Positions 34,325 to 42,368 of a stretch of DNA of 64,000 nucleotides are shown here, piece after piece. Below the pieces are notes generated by a model. It was not told where the DNA came from and ran no database searches. It saw nothing but the letters and a program-made list of their open reading frames with translations. The DNA comes from Polaromonas sp. CG_9.7. Lineage in GTDB: Bacteria; Pseudomonadota; Gammaproteobacteria; Burkholderiales; Burkholderiaceae_C. The DNA lies in assembly GCF_015752205.1 (NCBI RefSeq), contig NZ_JADOVG010000009.1, forward strand, positions 1-64,000, written 5' to 3'. Position 1 is the first letter of the stretch. Each line of letters begins with the position of its first letter. The translations under genes and the position numbers were made by a program.

Positions 34325-36139
34325 TTAGACGTAGTCCTTGTATTTCTCAAGCAGGCGCACTGGCTTGGCCAGGGCGTCGCGGCGGAACGGGTCGCCCAGT
34401 TCACGGGTGCACATGATCTCGATGACGCAGGTCTTGCCTTCGTTCATCTGCATGTCGATGGCCTTCTTGAGTGCCGGACCAACGTCTTCCAGCTTGTCCA
34501 CGATGATGGCTTCGGCGCCCATGGCCTTGGCCATGCCGGCCCAGCTTTCGCTTTCAAGCTCGCCCGCCACAAAGCGGCGGTTGTAGAAGTCAACCTGGTT
34601 CTTCTTCTCGGCGCCCCATTGGCGGTTGTGGAAGACCACGGCAGTGACCGGGATGTCATGTCGCACGGCGGTCATGATCTCGACCATGCTCATGGCCCAT
34701 GCGCCGTCGCCAGCGTAGGCAATGGCCGGACGTTCAGGCGCGGCCAGCTTGGCACCAATCATGGTGGGCAATGCGTAACCGCAGTTGCCAAAGCTCATCG
34801 GCGCAAAGAAACTGCGTGGCTCTTCAAAGCGCAGGTAGCTGTTGGCGACCGAGTTGATGTTGCCGATGTCGGTAGACACCATGGCGCGCGGTGGCATGGC
34901 CTTTTCGAGTTCGCGCAGAACCTGACGGGGGTGCAGGTAATCACCGCCGTTAAAGGTTTTTTCCTTGGCATTCTCTTCGATCATGTCCAGGCTGTAAGCA
35001 TCTTTTTCGTGCGTCCATTCGTCCAGTTCCTTTTCCCAGGCGTCTTTTTCGGACTTGATGGTGGCGGCACGTTCGGCCTTGTTGGAATCGCAGGCCAGGG
35101 TCTTGCCCGTCAGGCGCTTGGTCAGCTCGGCGGCAGTGGCCTTGGCATCGCCACAGATACCGACGGTGATTTTCTTCACCAGACCGAGGTTGGTGTGATC
35201 GGCTTCGACCTGGATGATCTTGGCGTTCTTTGGCCAGTAGTCCATGCCGTGTTGCGGCAAAGTGCCGAACGGGCCCATGCGCGAACCCAGCGCGATCACC
35301 ACGTCAGCCTGGGCGATCAGCTTCATGGCGGCTTTGGAGCCCTGGTAGCCCAATGGGCCGGCCCACAGCGGGTGGCTTGAAGGAAATGAGTCGTTACGCA
35401 GATAACCGTTCACAACGGGCGCGCCCAAGCGCTCGGCGAGGGCCTTGCACTCTTCCACCGCATTGCCCATCACCACGCCGCCGCCGGACAAGATAACCGG
35501 AAATTTGGCCGTGGCCAGCAGTTCGGCAGCTGCACTCAGCGACGCTTCGCCACCCGCGCCACGGTCGACGCGCATGGGCTTTGGGATCTCGCACTCGATT
35601 TCGCCGTAAAAGTAGTCACGCGGAATGTTCAGTTGCGTCGGGCCGTTGTCGGACATGGCGCGGTCAAAGCAGCGTGCCGTGTATTCAGCCATGCGCTTGG
35701 GGTGTGTGACATGTCCTTGGTACTTGGTGAACTCCTCGAACATGGGCAACTGGTTGGCTTCCTGAAAGCCGCCCAGGCCGATGCCGGTAGTGCCGGTCTC
35801 TGGCGTGATGATCACGACCGGGCTGTGGGCCCAGTAGGCGGCGGCAATGGCGGTCACGCAGTTGCTGATGCCAGGGCCGTTCTGGCCGATGGTCACGCCG
35901 TGGCGGCCCGACACGCGGGCATAGCCGTCAGCCATGTGGGCAGCGCCCTGCTCATGCACTACAGGAATCAGGCGGATGCCGGCAGGTGCGAAGATGTCCA
36001 TTGCGTCCATGAAGGCCGAGCCCATGATGCCGAACATCTCGGTCACGCCATTGGCAACCAGGGTTTCGACAAAGGCTTCCGACGGGGTCATCTTCTGGAT
36101 GCCGGTGACGGCAGAATTGGCAGGCTTGTTCTGGCTCAT
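34325..36139 (-). CDS. xsc: Sulfoacetaldehyde acetyltransferase
   Basis: 604 residues, typical for Xsc. The thiamine-diphosphate enzyme fold shows the activating glutamate in VVHEQGAAHMADGYARVSG (Glu63), the Xsc-like GQNGPGISNCVTAIAAAYWA, and the ThDP motif GDGAWAMSMVEIMTAV near residue 475. With phosphate it splits sulfoacetaldehyde into acetyl phosphate and sulfite in the cytoplasm. The gene is divergent from an IclR regulator, which probably controls it through the 169-base AT-rich gap. Pta and the exporter follow. Confidence 0.95.
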   Translation of the reverse strand: MSQNKPANSAVTGIQKMTPSEAFVETLVANGVTEMFGIMGSAFMDAMDIFAPAGIRLIPVVHEQGAAHMADGYARVSGRHGVTIGQNGPGISNCVTAIAAAYWAHSPVVIITPETGTTGIGLGGFQEANQLPMFEEFTKYQGHVTHPKRMAEYTARCFDRAMSDNGPTQLNIPRDYFYGEIECEIPKPMRVDRGAGGEASLSAAAELLATAKFPVILSGGGVVMGNAVEECKALAERLGAPVVNGYLRNDSFPSSHPLWAGPLGYQGSKAAMKLIAQADVVIALGSRMGPFGTLPQHGMDYWPKNAKIIQVEADHTNLGLVKKITVGICGDAKATAAELTKRLTGKTLACDSNKAERAATIKSEKDAWEKELDEWTHEKDAYSLDMIEENAKEKTFNGGDYLHPRQVLRELEKAMPPRAMVSTDIGNINSVANSYLRFEEPRSFFAPMSFGNCGYALPTMIGAKLAAPERPAIAYAGDGAWAMSMVEIMTAVRHDIPVTAVVFHNRQWGAEKKNQVDFYNRRFVAGELESESWAGMAKAMGAEAIIVDKLEDVGPALKKAIDMQMNEGKTCVIEIMCTRELGDPFRRDALAKPVRLLEKYKDYV

Positions 36140-36308
36140 GAAAGTCTCCTACGGTTAGGTTTACATCTGATTAATCAAAAAATCGATACGTTTAATTCCA
36201 TTTATCCGGAATTGAACTGAATGGTATGAAATTTTTTTATAAACGTCAACAAAATTCAAAAAATAGAATATTTCATCTCATTTTTTGTAATTCCACTATC
36301 ATCGATGC
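36140..36308. promoter_or_regulatory. Divergent promoter region xsc / iclR with candidate operators
   Basis: 169 very AT-rich bases inside a GC-rich neighbourhood. AATTCC (36194-36199) and GGAATT (36208-36213) form an inverted repeat with an 8-base spacer. A second pair ATGAAAT (36226-36232) and ATTTCAT (36270-36276) flanks the region nearer to iclR. IclR proteins commonly bind such palindromes between themselves and divergent targets. Site assignment is inference. Confidence 0.5.
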
Positions 36309-37133
36309 ATGGAAATCGTGAAAACCCTCAAGCCAGACCCCGTGGAAATCAACGGCGACACGCCAACGATGCGATTGTTTTCGTTGCTGGAAGCCATTGC
36401 GACCAAGGACCAGTTGTTTTCGCTGCAAACGTTGACAGATGAAACGCAAATTCCAAAACCAACGCTTCATCGCATGCTCCAGCAACTGGAAACTGCAGGA
36501 CTGCTGGAACGCAGCGCCGACGGACGCCATTACGGCACCGGCACGCGCCTGCGCCGGCTGGCCGAAAACCTGTTGTTGAACGATATCCTGCATGGCGCGC
36601 GCCATGCAGTGCTGCGTCACCTGGTCGATGAGATCGGTGAAAGCTGCAACCTGACGGCACTGACCGGCAGCGAGGTGATTTATCTGGATCGCGTCGAGAC
36701 AGCAGCGCCGCTGCGCTTTTATCTGCATCCGGGATCGCGCGTGCCAGCACACTGTTCGGCCAGCGGCAAGGTGTTCTTGTCTGAAATGACGCCTTCGCAG
36801 CGTCAGCGGCTGCTGGCCCATTCGCCGCTGGAGGCATACACCCCCAAAACGCTGACGAACATGGAGCAGCTCGAGCAGGAGTTCAAGCAGATCAAGCGCC
36901 AGGGTTTCGCGCTGGACAACGAGGAATTTCTGCCGGGCCTGCTGTGCGTGGCCGTGCTGGTGCCCAACGCCAGCGGCCGTTCGAACCTGTGCGTGGCGGC
37001 GCAGGCGCCCATCATGCGGCTGACGCTTGAGAAAGCACTGCAACTGCTGCCGGCACTCCAGCGCGCTGCCGAAGCGCTCAGCCGGATTGAAGCCAACGCC
37101 GCGCCAGCCCTGCCCGCCAGCGTGAGCGCGTGA
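36309..37133 (+). CDS. IclR-family transcriptional regulator
   Basis: 274 residues. The N-terminal winged helix-turn-helix is TMRLFSLLEAIATKDQLFSL to IPKPTLHRMLQQLETAGLLE. The C-terminal effector domain shows AARHAVLRHLVDEIGESCNL-like family spacing, the HPGSRVPAHCSASGKVFLS motif and GLLCVAVLVPNASGR. It likely senses a pathway metabolite and controls divergent xsc and the downstream cobS-cobT-tauE genes. CobS follows within 20 bases, so iclR heads that operon. Confidence 0.88.
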   Translation: MEIVKTLKPDPVEINGDTPTMRLFSLLEAIATKDQLFSLQTLTDETQIPKPTLHRMLQQLETAGLLERSADGRHYGTGTRLRRLAENLLLNDILHGARHAVLRHLVDEIGESCNLTALTGSEVIYLDRVETAAPLRFYLHPGSRVPAHCSASGKVFLSEMTPSQRQRLLAHSPLEAYTPKTLTNMEQLEQEFKQIKRQGFALDNEEFLPGLLCVAVLVPNASGRSNLCVAAQAPIMRLTLEKALQLLPALQRAAEALSRIEANAAPALPASVSA

Positions 37134-37150
37134 CCCCGTTTTCAAAAAGA

Positions 37151-38149
37151 ATGACCATGACTGAACTGCCCCATATTCGTCCCGACCGCATGGTTTCCGT
37201 GCGCGATGTTTTCGGCATCGACACCGACCTGCAGGTCCCTGCTTTCAGCGAAACCGAAGACCATGTGCCGGACATCGATCCGGCCTACCGCTTCAACCAG
37301 GACGTGACACTTGCGCTGCTCGCCGGCTTCAGCCGCGACCGCCGCGTGATGGTTCAGGGCCTGCATGGCACCGGCAAGTCCACCCACATCGAGCAGGTGG
37401 CGGCGCGGCTGAACTGGCCTTGCGTGCGCGTCAACCTCGACGGCCACATCAGCCGCCTGGACTTGGTAGGCAAGGACGCCGTGGTGCTGCGAGACGGTCA
37501 GCAGGTGACCGAGTTTCAGGAAGGCATCGTGCCTTGGGCACTGCAGCGGCCGGTGGCCCTTATTTTTGACGAGTACGACGCAGGGCGCCCCGACGTGATG
37601 TTCGTGATCCAGCGGCTACTGGAACGCGACGGGAAATTCACCTTGATGGACCAGAACCGTGTGCTCAAACCGCATCCGTTCTTTCGCCTCTTTGCCACGG
37701 CCAACACCGTGGGCCTGGGCAACCTGAGCGGGCTGTACCACGGCGCGCAGCGCCTGAACCATGCCCAGATTGACCGCTGGAACATCTTTGCCTCGCTGAA
37801 CTACCTGCCGCGCGACGAGGAAGTGGCCATCGTTCAGGCACGTGTGCCGCATTTCGCCGATGACAGGGGCAAAAAATTGATTGAGTCCATGGTCACCGTG
37901 GCCGACCTGACACGCAAGGGTTTCACGGCCGGCGACCTTTCCACGCTGATGTCGCCGCGCACTGTCATCACCTGGGCCGAAAACGCAGAAATCTTTCGCG
38001 ACGCGGCTGTGGCGTTTCGCCTGTCTTTCCTGAACAAGTGCGACGAGGCCGAACGCTCCATCGTGGCCGAATACTTCCAGCGCTGCTTTGACCGGGAACT
38101 GGAAGAATCCTACGCGCTTGGCGCTGGTGCTGGCGCGGCCATACCGTGA
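37151..38149 (+). CDS. CobS-like MoxR-type AAA+ ATPase
   Basis: About 332 residues from the ATG at 37151 (MTMTELPHIRPDRMVSVRDV). Walker A GLHGTGKSTHIEQVAARL, Walker B PVALIFDEYDAGRPDVMFV, and the sensor region LFATANTVGLGNLSGLYHGA. It closely resembles CobS of the aerobic cobaltochelatase. CobN, the metal-inserting subunit, and other cobalamin genes are absent here. The gene overlaps the VWA gene by GTGA and belongs to an iclR-led operon facing xsc. A MoxR/VWA pair can act as a chaperone or activase for an enzyme; a sulfonate-pathway enzyme is the natural candidate. That role is inference. Confidence 0.85.
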   Translation: MTMTELPHIRPDRMVSVRDVFGIDTDLQVPAFSETEDHVPDIDPAYRFNQDVTLALLAGFSRDRRVMVQGLHGTGKSTHIEQVAARLNWPCVRVNLDGHISRLDLVGKDAVVLRDGQQVTEFQEGIVPWALQRPVALIFDEYDAGRPDVMFVIQRLLERDGKFTLMDQNRVLKPHPFFRLFATANTVGLGNLSGLYHGAQRLNHAQIDRWNIFASLNYLPRDEEVAIVQARVPHFADDRGKKLIESMVTVADLTRKGFTAGDLSTLMSPRTVITWAENAEIFRDAAVAFRLSFLNKCDEAERSIVAEYFQRCFDRELEESYALGAGAGAAIP

Positions 38150-39891
38150 CACCCACGCCTGTCGATGTCCAGGCCGCTTCCAGGCAGCAGCAGCGGGTCG
38201 AGGAGTTGTGCGCGGCGTCCATTCGCGCCATCAGCGGTGAAGCTGACCTGCACTTTCGCGGGCGCCGCCTGCACCGGGGCGAGCAGGCGCTGCCGCTGTT
38301 TGCTCCGCACCTGAGCCCGTCGCTGGAAACCGATGACTTTGGCTCGTTCCGTGGCGCAGCCGATGGCATGGCACTGCGCCTGGCGCATTCAAACGCCGAC
38401 TTGCACCAAAACTTGAGCCCGGTGGAGCCATTGGCGCGCATGCTGTTCGAGATACTGGAGCAATTTCGCTGTGAAGCGCTGGCGACACCGGACATGCCGG
38501 GCCTGGTCCGAAACCTGAGGCATCGCCATGAGCAGTGGTCGCTGGCCTTTCACCACAGCGGCCTGACCGAATCCACTAGCGGCGTTTTGCTCTACACCGT
38601 GGCGCAAATCTGCCGCGCCCGCGTAACCGCCGAGCCGGTGCTGCACGACACCGAGGACTTCATCGAGGCCACGCGCATGAGCCTGGCGCCCAAGCTGGGC
38701 CACAACCTGTCGCGGCTGCGGCGCACGCGTTTTGACCAGGAGGCCTACGCGCCACATGCCCTCGCCATTGCCCGCGCTGTCTCCGACATGGTGCACAGCA
38801 CGCAGGAAGCCGGCGACGATCAGCGCGATACGTCGGAAGAAGACCGCAGCAAACTGCCGCGCAACGCCTTTCAACTCTGGACGGATTTTGACAACGAAGA
38901 AGCGGGCGAAGGCATTGCCACGCCAGCCTCTGGCAACAGCCGTGTGCTGGAAGAGTCCGAAGACGGCTACCGCGTGTTTACCATGGCCTATGACCGTGAG
39001 GTACGGGCGAGCGAACTGGTGCGCGCGGAGCTGCTGCGCGAATACCGTGAGCGGCTGGACCAGCGCATTGCCGGCCAGGGCATCCATGTGGCGCGCCTAG
39101 CGCGGCAACTCAAGGCCCTGCTGGCCGTGCCGACGCGGGACGGCTGGGACGGTGGCCAGGAAGAAGGCTATATCGACGGCCGCCAGCTGGCGCAGCTGGT
39201 GGCTTCGCCCACCGAGCGGCGACTGTTTCGCATCGAGCGTCACGAGGCGGTGTCCAATAGCCAAGTGAATTTCTTGATCGACTGCTCGGGCTCGATGCGC
39301 GAGCATATCGAGTCGGTAGCGATGATTGTCGACGTGCTGGTGCGCGCGCTGGAGCAGGCCGGCGTCGACAACGAGGTGCTGGGCTTTACCACCGGTGCGT
39401 GGAATGGCGGACGCGCCCGGCGTGACTGGCTGCGCGCCGGCCGGCCAGCCAACCCAGGGCGGCTGAACGAAGCCTGCCACATGGTGTTCAAGAACGCCGA
39501 CACGCCCTGGCGCCGCGCCCGGCCCGACATTGCCGCCCTCCTCAAGGCCGACCTGTTCCGAGAAGGCGTCGACGGCGAAGCCGTGAACTGGGCCTGCCAG
39601 CGCATGCAGGGACGCAGCGAGGGGCGCAGGTTGCTGATCGTCATCTCCGACGGTTGTCCCATGGACGGCGCGACCCATCAGGCCAACGACCAGCATTACC
39701 TCGACCACCACTTGCGACAGGTGGTGGCGCATTTGGAGCAGAGCGGACAAGCAGAGATTTTTGGTGTGGGCGTGGGGCTGGATTTGAGCCCGTACTACAG
39801 CAAAAGCCAGGCGCTGGATTTATCGGCGTCGGTCACCAACGAAGTCTTTCGCGACATTTTCACGCTGATCGCCAGCCAGCGCCGGCGCTGA
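38146..39891 (+). CDS. CobT-like VWA-domain partner of the AAA+ ATPase
   Basis: 581 residues, GTG start overlapping the preceding stop. The N-terminal half is CobT-like (RRLHRGEQALPLFAPHLSPS). An acidic central part contains DDQRDTSEEDRSK. The C-terminal von Willebrand A domain has the metal-ion adhesion motif NFLIDCSGSMREHIESVAMI near residue 376 and DGCPMDGATHQANDQHYLDH. Together with the CobS-like ATPase it should form a two-part remodelling machine. True cobaltochelatase function is doubtful here because no CobN gene is nearby, although it might be encoded elsewhere. Confidence 0.83.
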   Translation: MTPTPVDVQAASRQQQRVEELCAASIRAISGEADLHFRGRRLHRGEQALPLFAPHLSPSLETDDFGSFRGAADGMALRLAHSNADLHQNLSPVEPLARMLFEILEQFRCEALATPDMPGLVRNLRHRHEQWSLAFHHSGLTESTSGVLLYTVAQICRARVTAEPVLHDTEDFIEATRMSLAPKLGHNLSRLRRTRFDQEAYAPHALAIARAVSDMVHSTQEAGDDQRDTSEEDRSKLPRNAFQLWTDFDNEEAGEGIATPASGNSRVLEESEDGYRVFTMAYDREVRASELVRAELLREYRERLDQRIAGQGIHVARLARQLKALLAVPTRDGWDGGQEEGYIDGRQLAQLVASPTERRLFRIERHEAVSNSQVNFLIDCSGSMREHIESVAMIVDVLVRALEQAGVDNEVLGFTTGAWNGGRARRDWLRAGRPANPGRLNEACHMVFKNADTPWRRARPDIAALLKADLFREGVDGEAVNWACQRMQGRSEGRRLLIVISDGCPMDGATHQANDQHYLDHHLRQVVAHLEQSGQAEIFGVGVGLDLSPYYSKSQALDLSASVTNEVFRDIFTLIASQRRR

Positions 39892-39921
39892 ACACCATGC
39901 AACAAGCCACCACGCCGCGCC

Positions 39922-40713
39922 ATGGCTGACTTGTTGACACCCCCGCTGGCACCCTTGCTGCTGGCCTTCAGCTTGTGCGTGGTGTTTGCCGCAGGAATGG
40001 TGCGCGGCTTTGCCGGCTTCGGATTTTCGGCTGTCACGGTGGCGGGCATGTCGCTGGTGGTCTCGCCCGCAATGGTGGTGCCAGCGCTGTTCATGCTTGA
40101 AATTTTGGCCAGTTTGAGCCAGTTGCGCAGCGTGGCGCGTGACATCGACATGCCGTGGTTCAAGTGGCTGGCGCTGGGCACCTTGCTGGCGACGCCGCTG
40201 GGTCTGGTGCTGCTTGCCTGGCTGCCGGAAACCCAATTGCGGCTGCTGATTGGCTTCTTGTTGTTGATGGCTGCCCTGTTGCTGCGCAGCGGTCGCCATG
40301 CAGCGCTGACACCGACCGCGCCGATGAAATTTGCGGCTGGATTGGCGTCGGGCTTCATCACTGGCGTGGCGGCGATAGGGGGCATTGCGCTGGCCGTGCT
40401 GCTCAGTGCCACTCGCATGGCGCCAGCAGCGCTGCGTGCCACATTGATTGCGCTGATCCTGTTCAGCGACGTGGTGGCGCTGGCCGGCGCCGCGCTAATC
40501 CCCTCCTCCGCCTCGGCGACGGGTCATTTGTTTGGCAGTGGAACACTGAAATGGGTACTTTGGCTGGCGCCTGCCATGCTGGCAGGCATCGCCGTCGGTC
40601 AACGCTCGTTCAGCGGCGTGTCACAGAAAAAATTCCGCAGCCATGTACTGAACCTTCTGATCGTGCTGGCCGCGTTGAGCTTGGGGCGCTCGCTCTACGC
40701 CCTGCTGGGGTGA
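39922..40713 (+). CDS. TauE/SafE-family (TSUP) sulfite exporter
   Basis: 263 residues with eight to nine hydrophobic segments and the family repeat pattern: AAGMVRGFAGFGFSAVTVAG in the first half and SGFITGVAAIGGIALAVLLS in the second. TSUP proteins of this type (TauE, SafE) are linked to export of sulfite or sulfoacetate in sulfonate degraders. It lies 30 bases after the CobT-like gene and ends the iclR-led operon. With the YeiH-type protein it gives the region two candidate exporters for the sulfur released by Xsc. Confidence 0.86.
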   Translation: MADLLTPPLAPLLLAFSLCVVFAAGMVRGFAGFGFSAVTVAGMSLVVSPAMVVPALFMLEILASLSQLRSVARDIDMPWFKWLALGTLLATPLGLVLLAWLPETQLRLLIGFLLLMAALLLRSGRHAALTPTAPMKFAAGLASGFITGVAAIGGIALAVLLSATRMAPAALRATLIALILFSDVVALAGAALIPSSASATGHLFGSGTLKWVLWLAPAMLAGIAVGQRSFSGVSQKKFRSHVLNLLIVLAALSLGRSLYALLG

Positions 40714-40877
40714 ACGCGTCAGTGGATTCATACACTGGCAAAGATCTTCAATCACATGCAACGCCTTGTCACGGTGCTGGATGATGGCGCAGGTGGGCGC
40801 CTTGTGGTCATCGCCATTCCTGTATCGCGAGCGACAGGCGAAATGCGCGCTGCACTTGCCGTTCATGCGTTTACCAC

Positions 40878-42368
40878 TCAGGCCTGCTGGTGGGTTGCAC
40901 TCAGGAGGACCTGGCCGATGCGGTCGATTTCCCGGATAAGCATGTCCAGGTCGGCCCGGGTGGTGCGGTGGTTGGTGATATTCACCCGAATGGCGTTGCG
41001 GCCGTGCACAATGGTCGTGGAAGGTGCGGCCAGCCCCTGAATTTGTAGCTGCACCACGATCTCGTCATTGAGGCGGTCCACCGCCGGCTCTTCCTTTCCC
41101 GAGGCAAGGTAGCGAAAGCAACAAATATTCATGGCCACGGGCGCCACCATGGTCATGCAGGAATGGGCATCAACCAGCGTCTTCAGGTACGCCGCCTGCG
41201 CACAGTTCTGTGCGATCAGTGAGCCCAGCTTGTCAGTGCCGTGTTCAGCCAGTTGCGTCCAGATTTTGAGTGCCCGAAAGCCGCGCGAAAGCTCTGGACC
41301 GTATTCGACAGGCCAGGAGTTGCCCGCTGCCAGACCGCGTTCAGCGCCTTTGAGGTATTCGGGGCGTTCGGAAAATGCACGGCGATGCAGCTCCTCCGAG
41401 CGCATCAAAATAAAGCCCGCGTCGTAATTGACATGCAGCCACTTGTGGAAATCAAAGGCCAGAGAATCGGCCCGTTTGATGCCCGTCAATCTGGGACGCA
41501 ACTGTTCGCACAGCACGCCCAAGGCACCAAACGCACCGTCAATGTGCAGCCACAGCTTTTCGTCCTCTGCAATATCAGCCAGTGTTTCCAGGTCATCGAT
41601 GGCACCCACATTCACGGCCCCCGCAGTACCCACAATGACGAAGGGCGTAAGGCCTGCAGCGCGATCTTGTGAAATCGCCGCTTGCAGCACAGAAGTGTCG
41701 ATTTCGAAGTTTTCATTGACCGCAATTTTGCGCAATGCGTCCGAGCCCAGTCCCAGAATGTCAAAGGCGCGGGCAACGCAGGAATGGGTTTGCGCCGAGG
41801 TGTAGCCCACCAGTTGGCCCAATGCTGTTTTTTGCAGTCCGGTTTTGCGGCTGGTGAAGTCAAAGCAGCGATCACGCGCCGCTTTCAAGGCGACGATGGT
41901 GGCAATGGATGTGCCGCTGACAATCAAACCGCTCGATGTTTCGGGGAATTGAAACATCTCTCGGCACCAGTTCACCACCTGCTTTTCCACATACATCGCG
42001 CCATGGTCGCGGCCGCCAAGATTGGCATTGATGGCGGCAGCGGTGATGTCGGCCAGCAGGTTTCCCGGCGTGCCCGAACCATGGACCCAGCCGAAGAAGC
42101 GCGGATGGGTATTGCCGACACCGTAGGGCAACAATGCCGTCAAATGGGACTGGATGGCTTCAGGACCAATGCCTTTGCTGGGCAAAGGTGCTTGGTAATC
42201 GGCTTGAATATCCGGTGGCAGCGGCGTCCAGACCGGGCCTTCGCTGTAGCCCTCCATACGGCCAATAGAGGCGTCGAGCAAGCGGTGGGCCTGGGCACGA
42301 AAGGCGTTCCAGTCAGCGGGGTCCAGCGTTTGTTCCAACGGAACGCTTGCGTATTGCGAAGAATTCAT
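40878..42368 (-). CDS. Group II PLP-dependent decarboxylase; candidate cysteate decarboxylase
   Basis: 496 residues. It has the fold and motifs of aromatic-amino-acid/glutamate/cysteine-sulfinate decarboxylases: HPRFFGWVHGSGTPGNLLAD, FVIVGTAGAVNVGAIDDLE, the aspartate-alanine pair in LWLHIDGAFGALGV, and the PLP lysine in SLAFDFHKWLHVNYDAG near residue 305. The ATG overlaps the stop of the aminotransferase gene (ATGA), so it is co-translated as third gene after the HpsN-like gene. In this sulfonate context decarboxylation of cysteate to taurine would feed TauXY and Xsc. Other amino-acid substrates cannot be excluded. Confidence 0.82.
   Translation of the reverse strand: MNSSQYASVPLEQTLDPADWNAFRAQAHRLLDASIGRMEGYSEGPVWTPLPPDIQADYQAPLPSKGIGPEAIQSHLTALLPYGVGNTHPRFFGWVHGSGTPGNLLADITAAAINANLGGRDHGAMYVEKQVVNWCREMFQFPETSSGLIVSGTSIATIVALKAARDRCFDFTSRKTGLQKTALGQLVGYTSAQTHSCVARAFDILGLGSDALRKIAVNENFEIDTSVLQAAISQDRAAGLTPFVIVGTAGAVNVGAIDDLETLADIAEDEKLWLHIDGAFGALGVLCEQLRPRLTGIKRADSLAFDFHKWLHVNYDAGFILMRSEELHRRAFSERPEYLKGAERGLAAGNSWPVEYGPELSRGFRALKIWTQLAEHGTDKLGSLIAQNCAQAAYLKTLVDAHSCMTMVAPVAMNICCFRYLASGKEEPAVDRLNDEIVVQLQIQGLAAPSTTIVHGRNAIRVNITNHRTTRADLDMLIREIDRIGQVLLSATHQQA

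Noticed and set aside
34295..35380. A 361-codon + strand frame opposite xsc
   Set aside because: Shadow of xsc; the translated product is rich in histidine/glycine/valine without domain signatures.
37151..39891. Annotation as cobaltochelatase subunits for cobalamin synthesis
   Set aside because: No cobN or other cobalamin genes in the window, and the genes are placed in an Xsc-linked operon; kept only as CobS/CobT-like.
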